Shown here in pieces: positions 25,116-35,244 of a stretch of 64,000 bases of DNA. The stretch comes from Marinilabiliaceae bacterium ANBcel2 (lineage in GTDB: Bacteria; Bacteroidota; Bacteroidia; Bacteroidales; Marinilabiliaceae): contig JARULA010000010.1 in assembly GCA_029688995.1 (NCBI GenBank), positions 1 through 64,000 on the forward strand, written 5' to 3'. The position numbers and the translations under genes were made by a program. Every line of letters begins with the position of its first letter. Position 1 is the first letter of the stretch. The notes under the pieces are model-generated. The model saw nothing but the letters and a program-made list of their open reading frames with translations. It was not told where the DNA came from and did not search any database.

Positions 25116-26948
25116 TTGAGACACTTATATATATATATAATACTTCCTTTACTTCTTATCTTTCAAATAGATAACAGTTTTGGACAAACAGATCCTGAAA
25201 TAAGAAAAATAAGTTTTAAGGGAAATTCAACCTTTTCAGAGAAAACTTTGAAAAATGAGATCTCATTTTCAGCATCGCGGTGGTTAGGACAAAAGATTTT
25301 GGGTAAAACTCCATCATACTATACCGAAGATGCTTCTGCAATGAATAAAAGAGAACTAATACACTTTTACCAATCAGAGGGTTACCTAAACATAAGTATA
25401 GAAAAGAGAGAAATAAAAGAAGTAAAAAGTGGAAAAAAAGTTGAGCTAACATATTTTATTAATGAAGGTGATCCTGTTTTAATTGATAGCGTTGCATTCA
25501 AAAGTGGAGTGGAAGATATAGACAGCTCGTTAGCAGAAGAGCTTAACAGAAGCAGATCATCAATAGAGGCGGTGCCGGGGAACCGTTTTAGGGATGATTT
25601 AATCTGGAACGACCGGGATGTTATAACCAGACTTGCAGTAGAGGAAGGGTATGCCTATGCCGAAATTAATCCCATTATAAAAGTTGATACAACAAAGAAA
25701 AAGGCCACAATATTATGGGATATAGATGCCGGTCCGTTCTCTCATTTTGGCGAGGTCACCATCACAGGAAATAACCGCACTGCCGAACACCATATTCGTC
25801 AACAGATTGCATTTAATAAAGGAGATGTTTATAGTAGAGAAAAACTCTCCATATCACAGCAACAGGTTCATCAACTGGGAGTATTTAGAGTTGCATCTTT
25901 AAGAGCACAATTAACAAGAGAAAAAAGAGATACAATTCCTGTAAAGGTATCAATAACAGAAGCTCCACAAACCTCAACACGCCTGGGAGCCGGTTATGGA
26001 AGAGAAGATAAGATAAGAACTTTCATCGATTATCAAATATTGAATTTCCCCTACGGCGTTCAAAGAGTAAATCTTTATGCTAAACACTCTGCGCTTGAAC
26101 CATATAGATTTGAAGCTAAGATTACTCAACCCGCAGTTTTTAGTCCGAACTCAACCATAACTCTATCTCCATTTATTCGCAGACAAAAAGAGGCCGGTTA
26201 TAATTTAATGTTATATGGCAGCGAGTTATCACTGCTTCAAAAACTCACTTCAACAATTAGTAGCTCTGTCAATATTTTTTATGAAACTGTTCGTCTTGAT
26301 ACCGCTACTGTAGCTATTGTTGAAACCCCTGAATTTAGTGATAGAAAATACTCAAAAAAAGGAATATCAGTAGGAGCACAATTCGATAACAGCAAACCCC
26401 GTTTTAATCCTTCATACGGATGGATGATAGCTTTAAATGCAAAATCGAACAGCAATATTTTAAGCGGAACATTTCCATTTTTAAAATATCAGGTAGAGAT
26501 AAAAAATTACAGAGAGATATTAAGAGACCGTATTATTTTAGCCTTAAAATTTAAAGGAGGAGCTGTTCAAACAACTAAAGGCAATAGTTTTGTTCCTGTA
26601 GAAGAACGCTTTTATGCAGGAGGAGGAAGATCGGTAAGAGGGTGGGCACGTCACCAGTTAGGCCCCATGGATGAAAACAAAATCCCATTAGGAGGTAAAG
26701 GGGCTATTGAGCTCTCTATTGAACCAAGAATAAGAATCACCAGAATAGTTAGTGCTGCGCTATTTTATGATGCCGGTAATATATGGGAAAATACCACAGA
26801 TATTTCAATATCCGACCTGCGAAGTTCGGCAGGTGCAGGATTAAGATTTCAAACCCCTATTGGTCCGGCAGGAATCGATGTAAGCCGACCTGTTTGGGAT
26901 GATGATAAAAGCTGGCAACTCCATTTTAATATTGGACATGCATTTTAA
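25116..26948 (+). CDS. tamA: BamA/TamA family outer membrane protein
   Basis: 610 residues. The signal peptide MRHLYIYIILPLLLIFQ...FG is followed by POTRA domains (EIRKISFKGNSTFSEKTLKN at about 28-47; another around 215 with GEVTITGNNRTAEHHI) and a 16-strand type barrel. The barrel has the conserved ERFYAGGGRSVRGW motif (VRGF/VRGW in this superfamily) and a C-terminal aromatic end LHFNIGHAF. The only start placing the signal peptide at the N-terminus is TTG 25116. With TamB it should help insert or move lipids and proteins across the envelope. The stop is 21 bp before tamB. Confidence 0.9.
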   Translation: MRHLYIYIILPLLLIFQIDNSFGQTDPEIRKISFKGNSTFSEKTLKNEISFSASRWLGQKILGKTPSYYTEDASAMNKRELIHFYQSEGYLNISIEKREIKEVKSGKKVELTYFINEGDPVLIDSVAFKSGVEDIDSSLAEELNRSRSSIEAVPGNRFRDDLIWNDRDVITRLAVEEGYAYAEINPIIKVDTTKKKATILWDIDAGPFSHFGEVTITGNNRTAEHHIRQQIAFNKGDVYSREKLSISQQQVHQLGVFRVASLRAQLTREKRDTIPVKVSITEAPQTSTRLGAGYGREDKIRTFIDYQILNFPYGVQRVNLYAKHSALEPYRFEAKITQPAVFSPNSTITLSPFIRRQKEAGYNLMLYGSELSLLQKLTSTISSSVNIFYETVRLDTATVAIVETPEFSDRKYSKKGISVGAQFDNSKPRFNPSYGWMIALNAKSNSNILSGTFPFLKYQVEIKNYREILRDRIILALKFKGGAVQTTKGNSFVPVEERFYAGGGRSVRGWARHQLGPMDENKIPLGGKGAIELSIEPRIRITRIVSAALFYDAGNIWENTTDISISDLRSSAGAGLRFQTPIGPAGIDVSRPVWDDDKSWQLHFNIGHAF

Positions 26949-26969
26949 TAACTGACAAAAAAATTAATA

Positions 26970-29900
26970 TTGAAATTAACTCAAACTATACTCAACACTA
27001 TTAAAAGGATCATAAAATTTTTAACATTGATCCTCTTTGCTCTGGTGGTTATTATTTCAGCAGCATTAATAACAACTCAAACCTCATGGTTTAAAGAAAT
27101 AGTTAAAGCAAGAGTTGAGAAGGTTGTAAACAGTAATATAAATGGCAGCTTAACAATTGGAAAACTTGACGGCAACTTTTTTACAAACATTAAACTAGAA
27201 TCTCTACATCTTGTAAACCATCAAAATGAGGATATTGTTAATATTGATAACATAGATATAAGTTACTCCCTTCTGGATCTTATTAACAACAAAGTAAAAA
27301 TTAATAACGTCTCTATAGATACGCCTCAATTCAACATAGAGCAATACAACGACTCAATATGGAACTTCTCAAATCTTTTTATCGAAAAAGAGCAAAAAGA
27401 AGATGTTGATAAAGAAGATTTTACTCCAGGTTTTAAATTTATATTGAGCAACTTTATTATTGAAGAAGGGTCTATTATTGCAAAATCGGACAATCCGGTT
27501 ATACCTGAAAACATTGAAGATATAAACATAGAGGTATCAGCAAGTTTTATAGATGAAACTCTTGATGCCACCCTCTACAATTTCACCTTTAAAGGAGATA
27601 AACCACAATTTTACTTAAAAAATATAAGCGGAAAATTAAAAACAGATTTTTTGATGTGGGATGTTCAACAGTTAAAAGTTGAAACAGCATATAACCTGAT
27701 AGAAAGCAGTGCAAAACAGATTGGGGAAACTGCAGAAGGCTCTCTTTTATGGGAAAATGGAGATATAAAAGAGTTCAATTTTATTCTTCCCGATTTTAAT
27801 TTAAAAGTAACTCCAGATATAGAGCTGGATTTTAATATCATAGATAATACCATAGCTCTCTCCCTTCTTTTAAAAAACAGAGAAGAAACGATAAAAATAG
27901 ATGGCAAAGCAACTCATCTTAAAGAGCTTCTATCGAGCCCGGTAAACAACAAAAGCAGTATAAACATTAAAAGTATAACCCAAAATTTTACCCCCGAAAA
28001 CTGGATTACACTAAACTCTTTTCCTTTAACATTAAACAGTGAGATATCTATAACTACAAACGGAACCGATCTTAAAAATTCAAATTTACAGGTTAAAGGC
28101 TCTGTAAAAGAGTCGCGATGGAACAACTACATATTAACAAAAGGAGAGATAGATGTAACCCAATTGGGTGAAACATCAAAAGGGAGTATTAAGTTAAAAG
28201 GAGATTTTGGCGAAGCCAACATAAAAGGAGAGCTCCAAAACAGAGTTGACAGCCTCTCTTTTGCCCTCTCTTTATCAACAAAAGATTTAGCGCTGCACAA
28301 CCTTCTACCCGAAAATTTTGACAGCACATACTTGTCATCTAACATAAGTTCAAATGGGATCTACCATAAAGAGAAATCACCCGATCTTACCTTTGAAGGC
28401 GGTTTATATAATAGCTTAATTGAAAAGATAGAGACAGATTCTCTTACCTTTAATGGAGACCTTAAAAATGAGATTTTATCACTGGATACTCTACAATTTA
28501 AAAACCGTTCTCTACTATTAGCAGTTAAAGGAGAGTATTCATTAATAAACGGGGATTTAACAGGAGAAATTGATGGAGATTTAAAAGATGGCAAAGCATT
28601 TAATTCATATACAAATATACCGGCAAAATGGGAAGAGTTACTTTTTAATGTTAGCAGCAAAGGGAATAAAGACTCTTTAGACTACACCCTTAATATGTAC
28701 GCAAAAAATATTTATGCCGATACTCTACTGCATGCCAACCATATTAATATAAACTCCAAAGGGATAATTGAAAAAGAGAAAAAAAATTTAAGCCTTGTTC
28801 TAAATAGCGGTAATATAACCTCAGGAGCGCATAGCATTGACTCATTAAATGCAGAGGCAGCTCTCAATGACTCACTTTGGAGCTTCTCAACAGATATCTC
28901 CCATCCCGAAGATGCACAATTATCGGCAAAACTTTCGGGCAATATCCATCATATAGATCAACTCTTATTAAATGAGTTGAATTTAAAAACCTCCTTTACT
29001 GATATATACCTAAGTGGAGATCCTACTGAAATTACTATTAATGATTCTCTCTACAAAGTTGCCGGTCTGCAACTAAAAGATAGAAAAGACTCTCTTTTCT
29101 CTTTGCATACTAACGGAGTATTAGAAGATGGTAAACGTATTAGTTTAAAAAGCAGAATCAACAATTTTAATTTAGAGCTGTTATCAGGCTTTGGTCTTTA
29201 TGATCAATATATGAAAGGAAGAACCAACTTCTCTATTGATATTGAAGGGGAGCGAGAAAAATTTAATATTGCAGGAGAGACAGTGCTAAAGGATTTGGAA
29301 CTTGAACCAATTACAGTTTCTAAGTTAAAAGCAAACTTTTCATATCCGGGCGACTCGGTACTATTGGCAGCTTCTATTGTTAATATGACAGGTGATTCTA
29401 TCAATATAAATTTCCATACTCCTTTAGATATAGATCTAAATGATAGTTTATTGATATCTTGGCCTAAAACATTTGTAGCAGATGCAAAAGCAGACAATAC
29501 AAAACTAAATGGTTTTTTTATAGAAGTACCCGATTTTGAACAACCTGATGCACTCCTGTCATTTAACCTAAAGGGATCAGGATTAATAGATAATCCTGAC
29601 ATAGAGGGTTTTTTAACTATTGACAAAGGAAGGCTTCCACTACCTCAATATGGAATAGATTACAGGGATATCAAATTAATAGCATCGGCAAAAGAGAATA
29701 GAGTAGTGGTAGATTCCCTTTTTACACGACACCAAAACGGAACACTCCTTATAAATGGTGAAATTGAAATGGACTCATCTCTATTATCGGGTAAACTTAA
29801 GAGGGGTAATGCAGCCTTAAAAGCTGACAGGTTTTATATTATGCGACACCGGGATTATGAAGTACAAGCTAACGCTGATCTCTTTTTTAACTATAGCGAC

Positions 29901-30860
29901 TCTCCGGTTTTTGGTGGCAATATAAATATTTTGCGCTCAATGATAAATCCAGATGCCATTATGGATATGGCAACCGAAAATAAAGCTATTAATGAGCCCT
30001 TATTGGTACAAGCCTTGCATACTCAAGAAGGAGAAGAGCAAGAACTGGTAAAAGATACTCTAAAAATTATAAGAGAGAGAACCTCGGCTGAACCATCTCA
30101 CTTTATAGAACAATTAAGAGGTGAAATAAAAATTGTAATTCCACGTAATACCTGGATAAGATCACCCGATATGCAGATGGAACTTTATGGCGATATAGAT
30201 GTAGTTAAAAACAGTGATATTTTTGAACTATTTGGCAATGTGGGAGTACACAGAGGGTTTTACACATTATATGGCAAAAAACTAAATATAAGAGAAGGAG
30301 AAATTACCTTTGCAGGGGGTGATCCGCCAAATATAAATCTTAACCTAAAAGCAGGTTATATATTTAGATCTCAGGAGAGGGTAAGACGAGAACTTACTTT
30401 TATTGTTACCGGTTCGGCCGACTCTCCTGAAATAACATTTGAACTTGACGGTGACAATATTCCCGAAGCTGACGCAATGGCCTATCTGCTATTTGGACAA
30501 TCCTTTGATGAACTCAGTTATGGAAATCAGGAAGGAGTTAGTAATGCCGTATCATCAAGACTTTTAACCGGAGCGCTATCAGCACAATTGAGCAGAACTA
30601 TAGGAGACACTTTTAATCTTGACATGATAGAAATTGATGCGGGAGATAACTGGCAAAACACTACCTTTATGGTTGGAAAATATATAACAAATGATCTTTT
30701 TGTGACTTACCAGAGAAGTTTTGGACAGTCAGGAGATAATGCAATAACACCTGAGGTATTAACACTTGAATATGAATTAAGTCGCAGACTCTCATTCAGG
30801 TTAATTCAGGGGGAAGCAAAAGATTCGGGAGTAGATTTTATTTTAAAATTTGAAAAATAG
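26970..30860 (+). CDS. tamB: Translocation/assembly module protein TamB
   Basis: 1296 residues. One N-terminal membrane segment (about 15-40, LTLILFALVVIISAALITTQT) anchors a very long periplasmic beta-rich region with an AsmA-like start (SLTIGKLDGNFFTNIKLESL). The C-terminal DUF490/TamB domain (about 930-1296) is marked by IVIPRNTWIRSPDMQMELYG, GVHRGFYTLYGKKLNI and ADAMAYLLFGQSFDEL. Proteins of this type bridge the inner and outer membranes and carry phospholipids. The start is TTG, like tamA. It follows tamA as an operon. Confidence 0.95.
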   Translation: MKLTQTILNTIKRIIKFLTLILFALVVIISAALITTQTSWFKEIVKARVEKVVNSNINGSLTIGKLDGNFFTNIKLESLHLVNHQNEDIVNIDNIDISYSLLDLINNKVKINNVSIDTPQFNIEQYNDSIWNFSNLFIEKEQKEDVDKEDFTPGFKFILSNFIIEEGSIIAKSDNPVIPENIEDINIEVSASFIDETLDATLYNFTFKGDKPQFYLKNISGKLKTDFLMWDVQQLKVETAYNLIESSAKQIGETAEGSLLWENGDIKEFNFILPDFNLKVTPDIELDFNIIDNTIALSLLLKNREETIKIDGKATHLKELLSSPVNNKSSINIKSITQNFTPENWITLNSFPLTLNSEISITTNGTDLKNSNLQVKGSVKESRWNNYILTKGEIDVTQLGETSKGSIKLKGDFGEANIKGELQNRVDSLSFALSLSTKDLALHNLLPENFDSTYLSSNISSNGIYHKEKSPDLTFEGGLYNSLIEKIETDSLTFNGDLKNEILSLDTLQFKNRSLLLAVKGEYSLINGDLTGEIDGDLKDGKAFNSYTNIPAKWEELLFNVSSKGNKDSLDYTLNMYAKNIYADTLLHANHININSKGIIEKEKKNLSLVLNSGNITSGAHSIDSLNAEAALNDSLWSFSTDISHPEDAQLSAKLSGNIHHIDQLLLNELNLKTSFTDIYLSGDPTEITINDSLYKVAGLQLKDRKDSLFSLHTNGVLEDGKRISLKSRINNFNLELLSGFGLYDQYMKGRTNFSIDIEGEREKFNIAGETVLKDLELEPITVSKLKANFSYPGDSVLLAASIVNMTGDSININFHTPLDIDLNDSLLISWPKTFVADAKADNTKLNGFFIEVPDFEQPDALLSFNLKGSGLIDNPDIEGFLTIDKGRLPLPQYGIDYRDIKLIASAKENRVVVDSLFTRHQNGTLLINGEIEMDSSLLSGKLKRGNAALKADRFYIMRHRDYEVQANADLFFNYSDSPVFGGNINILRSMINPDAIMDMATENKAINEPLLVQALHTQEGEEQELVKDTLKIIRERTSAEPSHFIEQLRGEIKIVIPRNTWIRSPDMQMELYGDIDVVKNSDIFELFGNVGVHRGFYTLYGKKLNIREGEITFAGGDPPNINLNLKAGYIFRSQERVRRELTFIVTGSADSPEITFELDGDNIPEADAMAYLLFGQSFDELSYGNQEGVSNAVSSRLLTGALSAQLSRTIGDTFNLDMIEIDAGDNWQNTTFMVGKYITNDLFVTYQRSFGQSGDNAITPEVLTLEYELSRRLSFRLIQGEAKDSGVDFILKFEK

Positions 30861-30865
30861 TAGTG

Positions 30866-33052
30866 ATGCAAAGCTCTGAAATAAAAAAGGCAGAAAAAGA
30901 GGTTTATAGTTTAATAGATGAAAAGAGAATTAAAGAGGCTGTTGATATATTAAAAAAGCTGGCGGTACATACTCAAAACAATGTATTAATTGACGGACTC
31001 TATAATATTGAAATGACATATAAAAGTCTTTTACAATATACAGTTAAAGGATTTTCAGATCCTGAAAGACAACAGGTTTACAATCATCTTATTTGTGATC
31101 TGTATGAAAGCGCCGATCAACTCTTTGCATCTCTTTATACACTATATGGTGCAGGGCTATTTTATGAAACAAGAAGAAAGTTTAAAGATACTCCCGAAGA
31201 GCTCTTTATAGAAAAATATAACATAATCATTGAAGAGACCACAAATGCAGATCCCTCTTTTTTAAGTAATGACTTATATAATAGCAATTTCACAGAACTC
31301 TTTGAGCTGTTGCTATCATACCCATTGGCCGGAAAATTTAAGGATAATATTACAAAGCTATTTTCCAAAGAGGGGTTATCATGGCCCCAGCAATCGGTTT
31401 TAATTAGTGCCATAACAATAAATATAATGCAACATTTTGATAAGAAAAGTTTTCAGTGTTTGCTAAGTTTGATAATTCATCCAAATCCCCAAATTAAACA
31501 AAGAGTTGTTACAGGAGCGTTATTAATACTTTATAAATATGACAACCGTCTTTACCACTGCCCTACTATAAAGGAGGGCGCAGAAATTCTTAAAGATAAG
31601 GCCGGGGAGGAGGCTATTCAAAATATTATTATTCAGTTAATACGCACACTTGAAACCGAGAAACTGGCCAAGCAATTTACCGACGAAATTTTACCTGAAG
31701 TGGCCCGTATCAATCCAAATTTAAGAGACAGGCTTGATCTGGATAATATTATAAGTGATAGTTTAAAAGAAGGAAAAAATCCCGACTGGGAAGATATATT
31801 CTCTGACTCTCCCGAACTAATGGATAAATTAGAGGAGATGTCTAAACTGCAGATGGAGGGATCTGATCTTTTTATCTCAACTTTTAAGATGTTAAAGCAT
31901 TTCCCTTTTTTCAACAAAATAAACAACTGGTTTATCCCCTTCTACTATCCAGGTGCAACTGTAGAAGAGATATTACAAAATGAAACCGATGCCTTTAAAA
32001 ATCCTGAAATATTATCTGCTATGAGTGAGTCGGGAGTTTTATGCAACTCTGACAAATACTCATTAATATTAAGTATTCCCCACATGCCGCAAACACAAAA
32101 AGAGATGATGGGAAAGATGTTTGGCTCAGAGATGAAAACGTTAAAAGAGGTTGAAAATAGTGACAACATAATAGACCCCGAAAAAAAAGCTCTCTCTATT
32201 TCAAATCAATATATTCAGGATTTATACCGCTTTTTTAAAGTGCATCCTGCAAAAAATTACTTTAATGACCCCTTTGCATGGAAACTCGATTTTTATAACA
32301 GTAACTTTATATCGCTTATATTTAAAAGTGAAGAGTTTTATAATAAAATTAGTGAATACCTATTTAGCAAAGGCCGATTTAATGAAGCTGCTGAAGCCTT
32401 TAACATATTAAACAGCAAAAGCGAACCTGATATGCAACGAACTCAAAAGCTGGCTTTTTGCTATCAACAAAAAAAGGAGTACAAAAAGGCTCTCAACCTA
32501 TACCTTAAAGCTGATATTATTGATCATACCCAAACATGGAACATAAAAAAAATCGCTCTCTGTTACAGATATCTCAATAACTCAGAAAAAGCTCTTGAAT
32601 ATTATCTTAAAGCTGAAAAAGAGGCTCCCGAAAACATTCATACACTTGTAAGTATAGGACACTGCTTACTAGAGATAAAAGATTTCTCCAAAGCCTTAAA
32701 CTACTACTTCAAAGTTGAATATTTAAACCCCGGCAATAAAAAAGTATGGCGTCCAATAGTTTGGTGTGCTCTAGCTCTGGGCAAATTTGACCAGTCAGAA
32801 AAATATTGCAAAAACCTAATAGATAGCACCCCATCCTATCATGACTATATGAATATGGGGCATATACAATGGTGCAAAGGCAATATAGAAGAGGCTCTCA
32901 CCTGGTACAAAAAAAGTATCACAGAATCCAAAAATTCAATAGATAAATTCTATAAAACATTTCAAAATGATTTTGATATACTTAAAAACCATAATATAAA
33001 CCAGGTTGATGTTCCTATAATGATAGACAAATTAAGATACTCTATTGATTAA
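30866..33052 (+). CDS. TPR repeat protein of unknown function
   Basis: About 728 residues, all helical. The first 480 residues have HEAT/ARM-like helices without a family I recognise. Residues about 490-700 carry at least five tetratricopeptide repeats, for example KALNLYLKADIIDHTQ, KALEYYLKAEKEAPEN and KALNYYFKVEYLNPGN. No signal peptide, so a cytoplasmic scaffold is likely. It begins 5 bp after the tamB stop; GTG 30863 or ATG 30866 could be the start, and ATG is preferred. Its position suggests joint expression with tamAB, but its role is not known. Confidence 0.7.
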   Translation: MQSSEIKKAEKEVYSLIDEKRIKEAVDILKKLAVHTQNNVLIDGLYNIEMTYKSLLQYTVKGFSDPERQQVYNHLICDLYESADQLFASLYTLYGAGLFYETRRKFKDTPEELFIEKYNIIIEETTNADPSFLSNDLYNSNFTELFELLLSYPLAGKFKDNITKLFSKEGLSWPQQSVLISAITINIMQHFDKKSFQCLLSLIIHPNPQIKQRVVTGALLILYKYDNRLYHCPTIKEGAEILKDKAGEEAIQNIIIQLIRTLETEKLAKQFTDEILPEVARINPNLRDRLDLDNIISDSLKEGKNPDWEDIFSDSPELMDKLEEMSKLQMEGSDLFISTFKMLKHFPFFNKINNWFIPFYYPGATVEEILQNETDAFKNPEILSAMSESGVLCNSDKYSLILSIPHMPQTQKEMMGKMFGSEMKTLKEVENSDNIIDPEKKALSISNQYIQDLYRFFKVHPAKNYFNDPFAWKLDFYNSNFISLIFKSEEFYNKISEYLFSKGRFNEAAEAFNILNSKSEPDMQRTQKLAFCYQQKKEYKKALNLYLKADIIDHTQTWNIKKIALCYRYLNNSEKALEYYLKAEKEAPENIHTLVSIGHCLLEIKDFSKALNYYFKVEYLNPGNKKVWRPIVWCALALGKFDQSEKYCKNLIDSTPSYHDYMNMGHIQWCKGNIEEALTWYKKSITESKNSIDKFYKTFQNDFDILKNHNINQVDVPIMIDKLRYSID

Positions 33053-33091
33053 ATCTGTTAAAAAAATTCTTTAACTAAAGTAAAACTTATT

Positions 33092-33490
33092 ATGGCAAAG
33101 AAAAGACCTAAGGTTGAGCTATATAGTTATGGTATATATGAACCATGGGAGCGGGATTCAAAAAAGATACCTTCATTAAAAGAGATTACAACTAAAATAC
33201 CAATAGTGAAAAATATAGAGTTTGGTTATGTGATAAAAATAAAAAAAGGAAAAGGAAGCAAAATCGATTTTATAATTAACCATCCCCCATTTATAGATAA
33301 AAGCGGTGAAATAGCTCCTCCATTCTCGGGAAGAGAGTATGTAAACAGTAATGACTGGGAATTTTTTCTGGGAGATACTGTATGGGAACCCTATGAAGAT
33401 AAAATCGGAACCTGGGAACTCATAACCTGGTTAAATGATAAAGAGATAGCAAGAAAAAACTTTACCCTTTACCTAAAAGGGAATAATTAA
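33092..33490 (+). CDS. DUF3859-like protein
   Basis: 132 residues. A beta-rich small protein without a signal peptide: VELYSYGIYEPW, GYVIKIKKGKGSKIDFIIN with HPPF, then DTVWEPYEDKIGTWELITWL and KNFTLYLKGN. The core of a strand, a proline-rich HPPF turn and a GTWEL strand fits DUF3859, whose function is unknown. It follows the TPR gene by 39 bp and may belong to the same unit. Confidence 0.6.
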   Translation: MAKKRPKVELYSYGIYEPWERDSKKIPSLKEITTKIPIVKNIEFGYVIKIKKGKGSKIDFIINHPPFIDKSGEIAPPFSGREYVNSNDWEFFLGDTVWEPYEDKIGTWELITWLNDKEIARKNFTLYLKGNN

Positions 33491-33639
33491 GAGAGCGTAA
33501 TACTAAATAAGAAAGTACCAAATGCAATTAATATCAATACAATTACAACCTCTACAACTGAATAGATAAAAATTTTTCTTTTCAATTTTGCTATTGTATC
33601 GGTATCATCCCCTCCTGTTTTAAATATACTGAACTTCAC
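33487..33639 (-). CDS. Small single-span membrane protein (50 residues)
   Basis: A short frame starts at GTG 33637-33639 and stops at TAA 33487-33489, so it overlaps the end of the DUF3859-like gene tail to tail. It encodes FKTGGDDTDTIAKLKRKIF followed by one strong membrane helix (IYSVVEVVIVLILIAFGTFL). A soluble polar start, three positive charges before the helix and a clean frame argue for a real gene. There is no ATG and no clear promoter, so certainty is limited. Confidence 0.45.
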   Translation of the reverse strand: MKFSIFKTGGDDTDTIAKLKRKIFIYSVVEVVIVLILIAFGTFLFSITLS

Positions 33640-33727
33640 TTTTATTCGCTTTTTATTTTTATTTAAAGAAAAACCTAACCTTAGTATTGTGTATGTTTTG
33701 CAAATACAAATAAAATGATTAAAAACA

Positions 33728-33755
33728 AAAGCACCAACCTAAAGATTGGCGCTTT
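33728..33755 (-). terminator. Terminator of ychF
   Basis: Stem AAAGCRCCAA/TTGGCGCTTT (33728-33737 with 33746-33755, one G-T pair), then TTTTGTTTTT on the minus strand. It lies about 65 bp after the ychF stop. Confidence 0.75.
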
Positions 33756-33818
33756 AAATTAATTTAACTATTTTTCAATCATAAATATAAAAGGAATTAT
33801 ACCTATAAAGCAACACCA

Positions 33819-34919
33819 TCATACATTAAAACGAAAATGCATAACATCTCCATCTTTAACAATATACTCTTTACCCTCAACACTCATTTTCCCTGCCTCT
33901 TTACAAGCCTGCTCTGAACCATACTTTACAAAATTTTCAAAAGAGATAACTTCAGCACGAATAAAGCCTTTTTCAAAATCAGAATGGATAACACCAGCAG
34001 CTTCTGGAGCTTTTGCACCTGCTTGAAAAGTCCAGGCCCTAACCTCTTTTTCACCTGCAGTAAAAAAGGTTTGCAAATTTAACAAATCATATGCTCCTTT
34101 TATAAGTTTAACAACACCCGACTCTTTTAATCCGAGATCGTCAAGAAACATTCTTCGCTCTTCATAAGACTCTAACTCTGCAATTTCAGATTCAGTTTGA
34201 GCAGCAATCACTAAAACATCAGCCCCCTCTTCTTTAATTGAATTTTCTAGGGCTTTCACATACTCATTGCCATCAACAACAGCAGCCTCATCAACATTAC
34301 ATACGTACAAAACAGGCTTATTAGTAAGTAAAAACAGACTGTCGGCTAATGCTTTATCCGACTCTTCCACCTCCACAGTTCTTGCCGATTTACCACTTAA
34401 AAGTGCATCATGATATCTGTTAAGTATAGAAAGTAATTTTTTGCTTTCCGGATCATTAGATATACGAGCAGCTTTTTTCACTTTATCTAATCGAGCCTCA
34501 ATAGTCTCTAAATCTTTAAACTGAAGTTCTAGATCTATCACCTCTTTATCCCTGACAGGGTCAACAGAACCATCAACATGAGTTACATTGTCATCGTTAA
34601 AGCACCTGAGAACATGAATAATAGCATCGGTCTCTCTAATATTGGCAAGAAACTTATTTCCTAAGCCCTCTCCTTTACTTGCACCCTTAACCAGTCCGGC
34701 AATATCAACTATCTCAACAGTTGTAGGAAGAACCCGCTGCGGTTTTACAAGCTTCTCCAAACTCGTTAATCTCTCATCAGGTACTGTAATAACACCTATA
34801 TTTGGTTCAATTGTACAAAACGGGAAATTTGCAGATTGAGCCCTTGCACTTGATAAACAGTTAAATAGTGTTGATTTTCCAACATTTGGTAAACCAACTA
34901 TTCCACATTTTAAAGCCAT
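33819..34919 (-). CDS. ychF: Redox-regulated ATPase YchF (Obg-like)
   Basis: 366 residues. It is a P-loop NTPase of the Obg family that prefers ATP: G1 GLPNVGKSTLFN near residue 8, G3 DIAGLVKGASKGEGLGNKFL, and an NVDE motif (YVCNVDEA) in place of NKxD, which marks YchF. A coiled-coil insert lies around 130-200, and the C-terminal TGS-like domain has TFFTAGEKEVRAWT. It binds ribosomes and takes part in stress responses. Its own promoter and terminator make it a single-gene unit. Confidence 0.97.
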   Translation of the reverse strand: MALKCGIVGLPNVGKSTLFNCLSSARAQSANFPFCTIEPNIGVITVPDERLTSLEKLVKPQRVLPTTVEIVDIAGLVKGASKGEGLGNKFLANIRETDAIIHVLRCFNDDNVTHVDGSVDPVRDKEVIDLELQFKDLETIEARLDKVKKAARISNDPESKKLLSILNRYHDALLSGKSARTVEVEESDKALADSLFLLTNKPVLYVCNVDEAAVVDGNEYVKALENSIKEEGADVLVIAAQTESEIAELESYEERRMFLDDLGLKESGVVKLIKGAYDLLNLQTFFTAGEKEVRAWTFQAGAKAPEAAGVIHSDFEKGFIRAEVISFENFVKYGSEQACKEAGKMSVEGKEYIVKDGDVMHFRFNV

Positions 34920-34948
34920 CTTATAATACTCTTTTTTAAATCAGCCTG

Positions 34949-34956
34949 CAAAAATA
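34949..34956 (-). promoter_or_regulatory. Predicted -7 element of ychF
   Basis: On the minus strand TATTTTTG fits TAnnTTTG and lies 30 bases before the ATG. No good -33 TTTG is visible. Confidence 0.5.
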
Positions 34957-35113
34957 CATCATTTTTATCGATAATGCTATATATGGAATAAACAATAGCA
35001 CCCGAATTAACATATTGCCACCTTTAATATAAACTTCTTAAACACTCCTCAACAATAAAAGACCATTCATCAAAGGAAACAATTAAGCTATGAGGCAGTT
35101 GCAAAAAAATATA

Positions 35114-35121
35114 TACTTTTG
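35114..35121 (+). promoter_or_regulatory. Predicted -7 element before the sigma-factor leader
   Basis: TACTTTTG fits TAnnTTTG. The start site would be near 35128. No TTTG at about -33; only GTTG at a shorter distance. Confidence 0.4.
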
Positions 35122-35127
35122 TTAAGA

Positions 35128-35219
35128 ACAAAAAAAACTAGTTCCCTTATCAATTAACCTTATCCATTTAAACCCAAAATAAGCCGGAGTTTCCCCTAAC
35201 CACTCCGGCTTTTTTTTTA
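35128..35219 (+). ncRNA. Candidate small RNA or attenuator leader of the sigma factor gene
   Basis: A predicted promoter and a strong intrinsic terminator frame about 90 bases without an open reading frame. The gene that follows has no other promoter in the 25 bases left. The segment is therefore either an independent short RNA or a leader that must be read through to express the sigma factor. No RNA family is recognised. Confidence 0.4.
35182..35219 (+). terminator. Strong intrinsic terminator upstream of the sigma factor gene
   Basis: Perfect nine-base stem AGCCGGAGT/ACTCCGGCT, loop of 11, then a run of nine or more T. It is oriented on the plus strand only and lies 26 bp before the sigma factor ATG. 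Confidence 0.88.
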
Positions 35220-35244
35220 TATTCGTGGTGCTAAAATGTAAAGA

